64,000 bases of DNA from Gerris lacustris. Taxonomy: Eukaryota; Arthropoda; Insecta; Hemiptera; Gerridae. A program made the position numbers and the translations under genes. The DNA is taken from contig OX578286.1 in the NCBI GenBank assembly GCA_951217055.1, positions 37,232,345 to 37,296,344 on the forward strand, read 5' to 3'. Shown piece after piece: positions 11,189-21,345 of the stretch (position 1 is the first letter of the stretch; each line of letters starts with the position of its first letter). Below the pieces are notes generated by a model. The model saw nothing but the letters and a program-made list of their open reading frames with translations. It did no database searches and was not told the DNA's origin.

Positions 11189-14100
11189 CTAAATAGGATT
11201 GGACGCTGAATAGAATAGTTTAGAGCATTCTTTGCTAGCTGCTTCGATATTCGGATACTCGTAATTAAAACCTAATTTGAGCGCTCGTGACGGTTTGACT
11301 TTTTGACCTTGTGTCATTATTTTCGCACGCTCTTCGCTGAACATTAAATTCAGCGCAAATTCAGGTACTCGGAAGAATGCAGGGCGATGCATCGCTGAAG
11401 CAAAGGCATGGGTGAACTCTGCATTCGTTATAATCTGAAATTAAATAACAAGATTGTCATATTTTTAAAGAATTAAAAATTTTATTTCATTTTTGTGAAA
11501 TAAGAGAGAAATATGATACTTCTTTAGATTGTTACTCCCCTATGATTTTTTAGAATATAAATAAATTTGACTAAATAACTATTAAGACAAAGGGATGTTT
11601 AGTCTAATGTACTTTAGGACAAAGGAATATCACACTTCTGTTTTGATAAGGAGAGTAACAGTCTAAAGAAGAACATTCCGTACACCTTCTTTCGATTGTT
11701 CCTCCCCGCTGTTTTTTTTTTATTAGGGAAGTAACAATCTAAAGAAATGCCATGTATAGAATAAACCAGGTATAAGAAATTGAAATTAACAGGTGTAATA
11801 CAGTAATATACTTTGAAGAAAGAAATTAATTTTTTCTGAAAGGTTTGTAAATCCAAAACTTTTAATTTGCTTTTGACTAATCCTCAAAATCCTCAATTTC
11901 TTTAATACACGGTTGATATTCATTTAGTTAATAAGAAGTGAAGATAGATAAAAAATTTAATCAGTTGCTGGAAATTGAACTAGAGAACCATAGGTTTGAT
12001 GTATAGTAAAACCTCTCTAAGCTGGAAACCTTTCAAAATGGATTTTTTAAGCTCTAGGGCAGTGGTTCTTAACCGGGAGGCCCCGGCCCCCCAGGGGGCC
12101 TAGAAAGGTAGTTAGGTACTAGGTATATTATATTTGGAGATTTTAAGGGGGCCGTGGTTACCAAAAGGTTAAGAACCACTGCTCTAGGGGACAGAAGAAA
12201 TTTCTGTAACGCAAAAAACGACATGAAAAATGTGATGCTCTTAAATATCATGCCAGGAAGTTAGAATACGATAGGAGGTAGATTGGTTTTCACTTGCATT
12301 CATTGTAGTACTAGTCTTTAGATTGTTACTCCCCTTATAGAAAAAAACAGAGTGGAGTAACAATCTAAAGAAGGTGTACGGCATGTTCTTCTTTTGACCG
12401 TTACTCCCCTTATAAAAACAGAAGTGTGATATTCCTTTGTCCCAAAGTACATTAGACTAAACATCCCCTTGTCTTAATAGTTATTTAGTCAGTCATTTAA
12501 ATTCTAAAAAAAAACTTAGGGGAGTAAAAATCTAAAGAAGTACCCTAAATTTAATATAAAATTATATATAAGCTCATAGCGGACCAAATGGATAATTGTT
12601 TCAAAATTTCACAGCTTATAGTAGATCCATCTACTATAATATCAATTAGACAAATGTATAATAATTTTTTCCACTTAATGGAGAAATATTGAAATGTCAA
12701 TATGTAGATTCAATGCCCAAAAACATATCCATGATTCAATGTTTTACCATGAATTGTCGATATGTGGATTCAATGCCCAAAAACATATCCATGATTCAAT
12801 GTTTTACCATGAATTGTCGATATGTGGATTCAATGCCCAAAAACATATCCATGATTCAATGTTTTACCATGAATTGTCGATATGTGGATTCAATGCCCAA
12901 AAACATATCCATGATTCAATGTTTTACCATGAATTGTCGATATGTGGATTCAATGCCCAAAAACATATCCATGATTCAATGTTTTACCATGAATTGTCGA
13001 TATGTGGATTCAATGCCCAAAAACATATCCATGATTCAATGTTTTACCATGAATTGTCGATATGTGGATTCAATGCCCAAAAACATATCCATGATTCAAT
13101 GTTTTACCATGAATTGTCGATATGTGGATTCAATGCCCAAAAACATATCCATGATTCAATGTTTTACCATGAAATGTCGATATGACGATTCAATGCCCAA
13201 AAACATATCCATGATTCAATGTTTTACCATGAAATGTCGATATGTGGATTCAATGCCCAAAAACATATCCATGATTCAATGTTTTACCATGAAATGTCGA
13301 TATGTGGATTCAATGCCCAAAAACATATCCATGATTCAATGTTTTACCATGAAATGTCGATATGTGGATTCAATGCCCAAAAACATATCCATGATTCAAT
13401 GTTTTTCCATGAAATGTCGATATGTGGATTCAATGCCCAAAAACATATCCATGATTCAATGTTTTACCATGAAATGTCGATATGACGATTCAATGCCCAA
13501 AAACATATCCATGATTCAATGTTTTACCATGAAATGTCGATATGTGGATTCAATGCCCAAAAACATATCCATGATTCAATGTTTTACCATGAAATGTCGA
13601 TATGTGGATTCAATGCCCAAAAACATATCCATGATTCAATGTTTTACCATGAATTGTCGATATGTGGATTCAATGCCCAAAAACATATCCATGATTCAAT
13701 GTTTTACCATGAAATGTCGATATGACGATTCAATGCCCAAAAACATATCCATGATTCAATGTTTTACCATGAAATGTCGATATGTGGATTCAATGCCCAA
13801 AAACATATCCATGATTCAATGTTTTACCATGAAATGTCGATATGTGGATTCAATGCCCAAAAACATATCCATGATTCAATGTTTTACCATGAAATGTCGA
13901 TATGTGGATTCAATGCCCAAAAACATATCCATGATTCAATGTTTTTCCATGAAATGTCGATATGTGGATTCAATGCCCAAAAACATATCCATGATTCAAT
14001 GTTTTACCATGAAATGTCGATATGACGATTCAATGCCCAAAAACATATCCATGATTCAATGTTTTACCATGAAATGTCGATATGTGGATTCAATGCCCAA

Positions 14101-17100
14101 AAACATATCCATGATTCAATGTTTTACCATGAAATGTCGATATGTGGATTCAATGCCCAAAAACATATCCATGATTCAATGTTTTTCCATGAGATGTCGA
14201 TATTTAGATTCAATGCCCAAAAACATATCCATGATTCAATGTTTTTCCATGAGATGTCGATATTTAGATTCAATGCCCAAAAACATATCCATGATTCAAT
14301 GTTTTTCCATGAAATGGAGAAAATAAGTTTTATTTTTTATCAAGAATCAAACTCTATCATATACTAAATGCAAAATAAATTTGGAACTGAACCACAAATT
14401 ATTTTTCTTTTTACACAATTCAATTTATCTATATAAAAAAAGATATAACTTTGATGAGAAAGATTTAACTTACTTGTGGAGCAACTCCGTTGATAGGTCC
14501 TGATACTTTATCATTCTCTAGAGCAAAAATGAACATATTACAGAGGTCCTTGACATGTATCCAAGGAAGGTACTGTTTACCTGAAGCTATAGGACCACCG
14601 CCACCGAAGAAGAATGGTAAATACATCTGCTTGATCATACCTCCGCTTCTGCCTAGCACAACTCCTAAAAACATGGCAAATTACAAGATCAATAATTTTA
14701 CATATTACTTATGACTTAGGATTGGAGAATATATTAGAAAGTTATATTGACTGTTTATTATTATTCACTTACTTACCTGAATGAAACCTTAGTAATTGCT
14801 TTTGTAATAGCATGTCATACGCTGATACATAAGGACATGATCTGAGGCTCTAACAAGATCAACACCTCTTTTTTTTCTTTTTTTTTTATTCCGGGGGCAT
14901 TTACACCCGAAGACGCAGGCCACTTAGGTGGGCCCATTGAACAAACCCGGGTTAGGGACCGAAATTTTCACACTCGTGTGAAGATATGGTCGTTAAACAT
15001 GACTCCCCTCCTAGTTGTATTACAACCAGGAGTGTCATCATCATGGTTTCCAGGCCGAAACCTGGTGGTGCCACTCTTTCGAAGAGCTTCCCATTTGTTT
15101 AAACAATGCTGGGTGGACATTGAGCGGGGAGCCTGGTCCTGGAATCGAACCCAGAGCTGCGGTCACCTTCTGACCTGGCTCGATGCTGCTTAACTTGCGT
15201 TATTGAACGGCAAGCGCTCTAGCCTCCGAGCCACCCAGGTCCCCCCAAACACCTTAATGGTAAATTATTTTTTTTTTAACTTTTAAGAAGAGGCAAAGCC
15301 AGTGTGTACCAGTTTTTCTTTCATACACTTGAAACTTTTTTGGCACTAAGGTTAAGAAATTTTTAAGTACTCTTGATAAAATTTTAAGTGGTTTTTTTTG
15401 CCTCTTCTTAACAATTATAAAACCCCTATTTTCAACTTTACCACGATGTTAGAGAATTCATCCTGAGGTGTTTCAAATCAATATGGTTCACTTTAAATTT
15501 ATTGGACATTTATAAGGTTAAATGAAACTGACATTATATGAAATGTTTCTTTACACTAATATTGCAGCAACCTAAAAAAAGTTATACATACCAGATCTGA
15601 TATTTGCGACCCTGGTTTTAACATCGGATGGAAGTTTAGACGCTGCTTCCCATTCCAGAGCTAGTTTACTAAGGAAATCAAAACTAGTGCTTACATCAGA
15701 AGATTCATCATATTCTGCACTTTCACTCGGCTTGTAGATACCTGAAATATGGAAAGCACTTTTTTAAGATATTTGTTTTAATTGTAAGAAATGATTCAAA
15801 AAAGCTTAAAAATATGAAGTGTTAGGCAAAAGAACCAACAAAAATAGACCTTGACATGAAAGTTCTAGATATTACTGTGTATTCTCAATGAAAACTCTAT
15901 GGATTAACCATTAGAGAGAAAAAAAAAGTTCTAATCATAAAAGATAGAACCCATCATACTCTAATGTCGAACCTAATGTATGGATGAAACCCAAATGTCA
16001 ATCCATGGTTTTAAAAATCTGATCGACATCCAATCTGATATTTTTAAAATAAATAGAAGGTCTTACACAAGGTATTGACATTCAATACAGTTTATATACT
16101 GCAGCTTATAAAATAAATAAAAATATAAAAGGCATATATGAGGGAAAAACCTGAGTCCAATCCACCAGACCTCAAATCAATAAAGCAAATGATACGAGTA
16201 TGTTGACTCTACAAAATTCGGGCGAAGCAGCATTAGCAACAAAATTACCATACAACGCTACTTTAAATGATTGTATTTACCTTTAGTTTTGTTAACTTAT
16301 GCTATTAAAAAAAAAATTGATTAAATAAAAATATATGTACTCATACATATATTTGGAAAAAATATATTATATTATTGGTGTAAACACACTGCTGAATAAT
16401 AAGGAAAGCAAGCTAGAGGTGTGTCAAAAATAATGTAACAGTTAAAAATAACCTATTATTGAAAAATACCAGTCCTCGAATAACTCCAGCCTAGTTTATA
16501 AATATTCTGCCTAGTAGCGGCAGCACTGAAGTTAATTTATTATATCAGCTGATATGCTCTAGCCTAGTTCATAAAGATCCCACCTTGCGGTGGCAGCATT
16601 GTGTTTAAGGTACTTTAATTATCAGCTCTATAGTTCATAAATATTCCGCTACTTTGATCCTACTGAACTGATTTTCCTCAAACAACTTTTATTATAATTA
16701 TGTTATTCCTCTTTACAGGACGTTAATACCACTGAACTATTTTCAAATAATAGTTATATCACATTTTTATGGGCCTCTGAAAGGGCATCAAACTTGTGTC
16801 TTATTTTGCTTGTCGACTTACTACTTCTTTATAGAATTGTTGTTTCATAAATACATCTTCTCATTGGCTTTTTTTTTTTGCTTGTTGGCTTGCAGATAAC
16901 TACCCTAATAATAGTTACTCAAAAAACCTGTTATAGGAACCTGTTACAACTTGACAACAGAACCGTTGTAACCTGTTCCCGGCAAATAACTGTTACTACC
17001 CACCTCTAAAGCAAGCATGGAACAGAGCCTCTAATTAATAATAAAAATAAAAATTTACAACTAAAAATAACACAGCTACTTTTTTGTTAATACTAATAGA

Positions 17101-19477
17101 GTAAAAGGGTTTTCAGTCAAGTATGCGAAGGTCTCAATAAGTTAATTAGAAGAAAAAAAAGGATTGAGTATTTGAGGTAGATGAAGTAGTGAGCATCTCA
17201 TAAAAGAACTTTAAATCTCTAAATCAAGTTCACAATCCAAAACTAAAGGTTTTATTAAATTAGCCCATGGAGGGCTTAGATCAGCCAAAAGGCTCATACA
17301 ACTATACATATAATGGATGACATGGGTTGGCGCATTGCTACATAAGCTATATAAACCCTATGATTGGCATTTGTAACCAGATGGACGCCACTTCATTTAA
17401 GTAACTACCTATTTATATAGGTAGGTAGGTTATCACAATTCTGGATTAACACCGAGTGTTGAGCCCTTATCAGGAATCGAACCCAGAACTTCCAGCGTTA
17501 TCAGCAGAGATACCACACATCCCCCCAACTAAAGGGTTTTCAGGTCATAAGAAAATATTGTTCTCGACTCACCTACACCAGATATAGTAAGGAAAACATT
17601 GGGTTTTGCATCAGCTTGTTCGATGGCTTTAGCTAAAGTCAACGTTGTGTTTACACGACTATTCCACACATTCTGTTTGAATCCAGGAGTCCATCTTTGT
17701 GTCGGATCTAAGATATTCTGTCCAGCAAGATTCACTACAGCATCGACACCTACTGGTAATCCAGTCGAACTTATGTCCAACTAAAATCAATAATGAAACA
17801 AGACATGAAAAGTAGAACATGATTTAGCTAGAGAATTTGATGTGAGAATGTCTTTTGTATTTAAGTCCTTGTTCCTGTCAAACCTGATGGAAATTCTTTC
17901 CATAATAATCCATGCTTAATTCCACCAAGTGTTTGTGGAACTAAGCCATCAGCCTCATTTATCTCAGTTTAAGGACAAAACCAACCTCAGGTTTCAGAGA
18001 CTTGTCTAAAATAAAGACATTGGCTTCATTAATAAAAGATTAATTTAATAAATTAACATTTTAATACTCAGGAAACTATTGCACTGCTATCATATTGATT
18101 TGAAGTTTTAATTTACTGTTTAAGTTCAGAGCATAGTAAGTATCCAGACAATACGTCGTGTCAGAGAGGTTACGTAAAAGTGACAAAGGTTGCTGTGACG
18201 TCATGCGCCCTCCACGATTTTTCGTCAGGTTATCTTTTCTGGCTCATAACAAACCATTGTTTACTAGAGTTCTGTGAGCATTTTATAGTTTTTTCCTCTT
18301 TACATTCTATTAAAAGCTTTTTTAACCGTTTTTAACCTTATCATATATTAGTAACATCATTAATAAGCCAACAAATGTATACATTATAGATGATAAAACA
18401 AATAATTCTCACAAATAACTCAAATAAGATGTAAAATAACTTACTTACAGATGTGCTCTTTTTACTCTATTAAAAGCTTTTTTAACTGTTTTTAACCTTA
18501 TCATGTATCAGTAACATCATTAATAAGCCAATAAATGTATATATTATAGATGATAAAACAAATAATTGATTAAAAAATAATAATAAAATAAAATAGCACT
18601 GATAAAACTCAGTCGTATATCCAATGTTATGAGCCAGCTGACCTAACAACACACACTTTTTTACGTAAGTGACGTCACACTTCCCCGGCGTATTCGGTTA
18701 ATTTTCGGTTAATTGAGTCAGCCCAGTAGCTCAAGCCTGGTTTTAGCAGCCCCACAACTAATAATGAGGCTAGACTCCTTCTGATAAGCGACCAACACAG
18801 TGATGTTCCTTTGTCCAAAAGTTATTTAGACTTTAGACAAAGGAATATTATCTCTCTAGGGTTTATAGTCCAGGAGATAGCGTGTAAAAAAGTGTTTGAC
18901 TAACATCAAGCTAGAATTTTGTGTATAAGTAAATCTTTTGGTACCTTTTAAGAAAATGTGGTCTGCTAAGTTCGTCTGCGATTTTGGGAGCCAGGGGTGG
19001 CCGAGGTCGTAAAGACACCGCTCAGCTATCACTGAGTCGAGGCAACTCGAGGTCGTGGGTTCGATCCCGGGCCGTGATACACTGAATGCATCTATGAATC
19101 GCGGACGGAGCAGGGCGAGGGACACCCCCTGAGGGGTTCTCTTCCCCCACTCTTTGTTGTGGGTTCGATCCGTGTCATGAGATGTGATCTGTATCTGGTT
19201 CGAGGTCGGAGTAGGGCAAGGGGACCCCCTCTTCCCCCACACTTTGAAGCACGCTCATATCGCTTACTAATGACCACACCATACTCGCTTCAGTGGTACA
19301 ATGTACAAATGTATGATGTGTGAAGTAGCTGGAACTCTCCACCACGGGGAAGTAAAATGGGTCCACTGTAGGCCTGATTGCGAGGTTCGAACTAGTGGTT
19401 CGTCCTACCCGTCTAGTAGGAAGTACTAGGTAACTACTAAGTTCGTCTGCGGGACATAGCTTGGCAATAGGCATTTG

Positions 19478-19538
<61 letters not shown>

Positions 19539-20631
19539 GGAGAGCAGCCATATCCCGCTCTTTTTGGTTGACAATGTGATTTTCATGATCCTAAGTAAGG
19601 ACTTAGTTAGTAGACCAATAATTTAAGTGACAAACTTCCATCAACTTGATTTATGGTCAACTAACTAATTTCGTACTCAGGATTATGAAAATAACATTGT
19701 CCACCAAAAAGGGTGGGATATGGCAGCTCTCCACCGGTTGGTTTTTTTCAAATGTCTATTACCAAGCTATGTCCCGCAGACGCACTTAGCCGACCACATA
19801 TTCTTAAAAGGCACCAAAACATTTACTTAAACACAAAATTTCAGCTTGATGTTAGTCAGACACTTTTTTGCCCACTATCTCCTGGACTAAATGATTTGTT
19901 CATAGGAGAGTTGATATCCCTTCGTCAAAATAATACGTTGCAGTGAAGCTGCGCCACCTTTTCTATAAACTGTCTTATATTCTTCAGTTTTACTGGAACT
20001 CCTTCTGATAAGAGACACAAGTGATGTTAATTTGACCAAAAGTTATTTAGACTTTAGACAAAAGAATATTATCTCTCTAGGTAGAAGTAATGATGAGATA
20101 ATATCCCTTAGTCTAATAATAGATGTCTCGCAGGGGCCTCATATTCTATAGTTATATCCTAAAAATAATTTTATCATTATTGGGCTAACTTAATCAGTTT
20201 ACTGTCGAAATTAAAGATAATATATTGATCAAATGTAATAAAGGTGTAATCTGTTGAGCCAAATTAGAATTATCTTCTGGATAAATTACCAATTTAAGTT
20301 TTGGCAGAAAAAAAGGAGATAGACCAGTTCAGCAAATAGAATAGGAGCAATTATCTATTGAAGTAACTTTCGCTTTGGCAACCTACTTACCCAAGTAACC
20401 CGATTAGGTCCCGGCATACGAGAAACAATAGATACATTGTAGCCTTTTGTCGTCAACAGATGCTTTAATGCAGCTCCGACAAATCCCGTACCTCCGCCTT
20501 TAAAATAACAAAAATAAATAAACAAAAAATGAACAAACAAACATATAAAATTATTGTTTTTAATACCAAAAAAAAACTCGAAGCACAATTCAAAACGTAC
20601 CAATAAGAACATGACGCGAACTAGAAGCCAT
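11189..20631 (-). CDS. SDR39U1: epimerase family protein, SDR39U1 type (extended short-chain dehydrogenase/reductase)
   Basis: Six minus-strand exons join to 933 nt (310 aa): 20601-20631, 20391-20497, 17573-17780, 15592-15741, 14474-14664, 11189-11434; all boundaries are GT-AG and in phase. The NAD(P)-binding glycine motif GGGTGFVG is at 11-18, VVNLAGQNI follows the first core strands, and SGVGIYKPSES sits in the catalytic region. The C-terminus (about 245-300) matches the DUF1731 tail, with VPEFALNLMFSEERAKI and VKPSRALKLGFNYEYP. Family members are about 290-320 aa, so this one is full length. The substrate is not known for the family. A reversed polyadenylation signal (TTTATT, 11110-11115) lies about 75 nt past the stop. 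Large introns carry the 60-bp satellite, SINEs and a foldback element. Confidence 0.95.
11517..11751 (+). mobile_element. family M composite MITE, copy 2
   Basis: Same structure as the copy at 10027: TACTTCTTTAGATTGTTACT at the left, GGAAGTAACAATCTAAAGAA at the right, and the internal inverted GGAGAGTAACAGTCTAAAGA. The flanking duplication is not recognisable. It lies in intron 5 of SDR39U1, just upstream of the last exon. Confidence 0.75.
12060..12181. mobile_element. 122-bp hAT MITE
   Basis: Ends CAGTGGTTCTTAACC and GGTTAAGAACCACTG are perfect 15-bp inverted repeats typical of hAT elements. A perfect 8-bp target duplication CTCTAGGG flanks it (12052-12059, 12182-12189). No coding capacity. 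Confidence 0.9.
12307..12544 (-). mobile_element. family M composite MITE, copy 3 (inverted)
   Basis: Same words as the other family M copies in reverse order: CTTTAGATTGTTACTCCCCT at 12314, CTTTTGACCGTTACTCCCC inside, GGGGAGTAAAAATCTAAAGA at the right. No clear target duplication. Confidence 0.72.
12694..14320. repeat. 60-bp satellite array, about 27 copies
   Basis: The unit is exactly 60 bp, with core ATTCAATGCCCAAAAACATA and TCCATGATTCAATGTTTTAC; copies are 95-100% alike. Because 60 is a multiple of 3 and the unit has no stop in one frame, it yields a spurious 545-codon ORF; the repeat sits in intron 5 of SDR39U1 on the other strand and is not a gene. Variant sites (GAATTG/GAAATG, TATGTGG/TATGACG, TTTTACC/TTTTTCC) show a nine-unit higher-order block repeated twice (13081-13620 and 13621-14160). 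Both array edges carry an AATGGAGAAA word. Confidence 0.97.
14868..15246 (-). mobile_element. tRNA-derived SINE, family B, copy 2
   Basis: Second full copy of the SINE at 3590-3980, again with A-box-like and B-box-like words on the minus strand and a poly(A) tail. Flanked by AACACCT on both sides (14861-14867 and 15248-15254), a probable target duplication. In intron 4 of SDR39U1. Confidence 0.75.
16480..16660. repeat. diverged tandem repeat, unit about 80 bp
   Basis: Two to three units share AGCCTAGTT, ATAAA, ATTC/ATCC CGCC, GCGGTGGCAGCA and TTATCAGCT. In intron 3 of SDR39U1; no coding sign. Confidence 0.5.
17254..17526 (-). mobile_element. tRNA-derived SINE, family C
   Basis: On the minus strand the 5' part reads GGGGGGATGTGTGGTATCTC and then a B-box-like GGTTCGATTCC about 45 nt on. 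Flanked by a near-perfect 13-14-bp duplication, AACTAAAGGTTTT at 17241-17253 and AACTAAAGGGTTTT at 17527-17540. Different in sequence from families A and B. Confidence 0.65.
18155..18712. repeat. dispersed repeat D, copy 2
   Basis: Homologous to 4381-4912, with an internal partial duplication (TCTATTAAAAGCTTTTTTAA occurs at about 18307 and 18469). GTGACGTCA words near both ends suggest an inverted-repeat transposon. In intron 2 of SDR39U1. Confidence 0.55.
18868..19887. mobile_element. TA-flanked foldback element, family F, copy 1 (split by a SINE)
   Basis: Begins GTCCAGGAGATAGCGTG and ends with the inverse; TA on both sides. Left arm is interrupted by the family A SINE (18981-19436) and by a 59-nt A-run (19478-19536). 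Right arm is 19690-19887. Shared arm words: ACTAACATCAAGCTAGAATT and TTCGTCTGCGGGACATAGC. Confidence 0.85.
18981..19436 (+). mobile_element. tRNA-derived SINE, family A, copy 1 (full length)
   Basis: The head GGGAGCCAGGGGTGGCCGAG with a B-box-like GGTTCGATCC resembles a type II (long variable arm) tRNA. Then come a body with a partial internal duplication and a common 3' part with GGTTCGAACTAGTGGTTCGT. Flanked by a perfect 15-bp duplication CTAAGTTCGTCTGCG (18966-18980, 19437-19451), so it inserted into the foldback arm. The 3' end is an ACT-type simple repeat rather than poly(A). Confidence 0.88.
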
Positions 20632-21345
20632 TATATTTTCATTAAAAACCCTGAACAAGACAAGTATTAAAAATAGACTATAGCTCGCAAGAAAAATACC
20701 ATCGTTCCGTAAAATAAAATAAAATTTACATCACTCAGAAAAGAAACTTTTTTTTGAAAAAACAGTCAACAAGAAACATACGTTTTTTAGGGTATATAAT
20801 GACAATAAAATTGTCTAAACTGATCATTTAATTTAGTGAATTTTTCATTTTAGTTTGTGGTACAACTGAATTACATTTCGTGTTTTTTGTTTTTATTCTT
20901 AATTCTCAATCTCTAATCAATCAATTGCATTTGTTTGCTGTTGTTTTTTCAATCAATCTTTACTTTTTACTTGTTTTTGTTTTTATGTTGTCTGTTGTCA
21001 ATTATATTGTTAATCATTCTAGTTATTGTTCCAGTTTTATTTTTTTACATTAGTGAATTAAAGTTAACTTCTTGAGGTATATTTTGGCCTGCATTCATTA
21101 TCAATAAACCGACAGAACAATTTTCCTCTGTTCCTACTATATAGGTCATTTATAGCTAGCGAATACTCGCTAGCTATATACATTCCTTCTTATTCCCTTG
21201 AATTGTGTCTTCAGTTACCTTTTTGTCCTCTTTTTTTTATCACTTAGTATTTTACGTCTGTTATCTAAACAACAGTTAGAGTGAATTTTAGTGTATTAGT
21301 AAGTCAAACAAACAATAGTCAGGGTAATATTATTTTGTGTTAGCG
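20632..21345. promoter_or_regulatory. SDR39U1/ZNF-A divergent intergenic region
   Basis: 714 bp between start codons of head-to-head genes. It includes an inverted TAGCTAGCGAATACTCGCTAGCTA hairpin-like word near 21155-21178. Part of it (20815-21345) is also found upstream of ZNF-B and at 28530-28800, so this promoter-side DNA was duplicated with the zinc-finger genes. Confidence 0.5.

Noticed and set aside
12689..14320. CRISPR-like array
   Set aside because: Units are contiguous 60-bp copies without unique spacers, in a eukaryotic intron.
12689..14326. 545-aa plus-strand ORF of 20-residue repeats
   Set aside because: It is the 60-bp satellite in an SDR39U1 intron; the open frame follows from unit length and lack of a stop. 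Two further frames are partly open as well.
18856..19474. Three overlapping minus ORFs (61-128 codons)
   Set aside because: They run across the family A SINE and the foldback arm; sequence is repetitive DNA.
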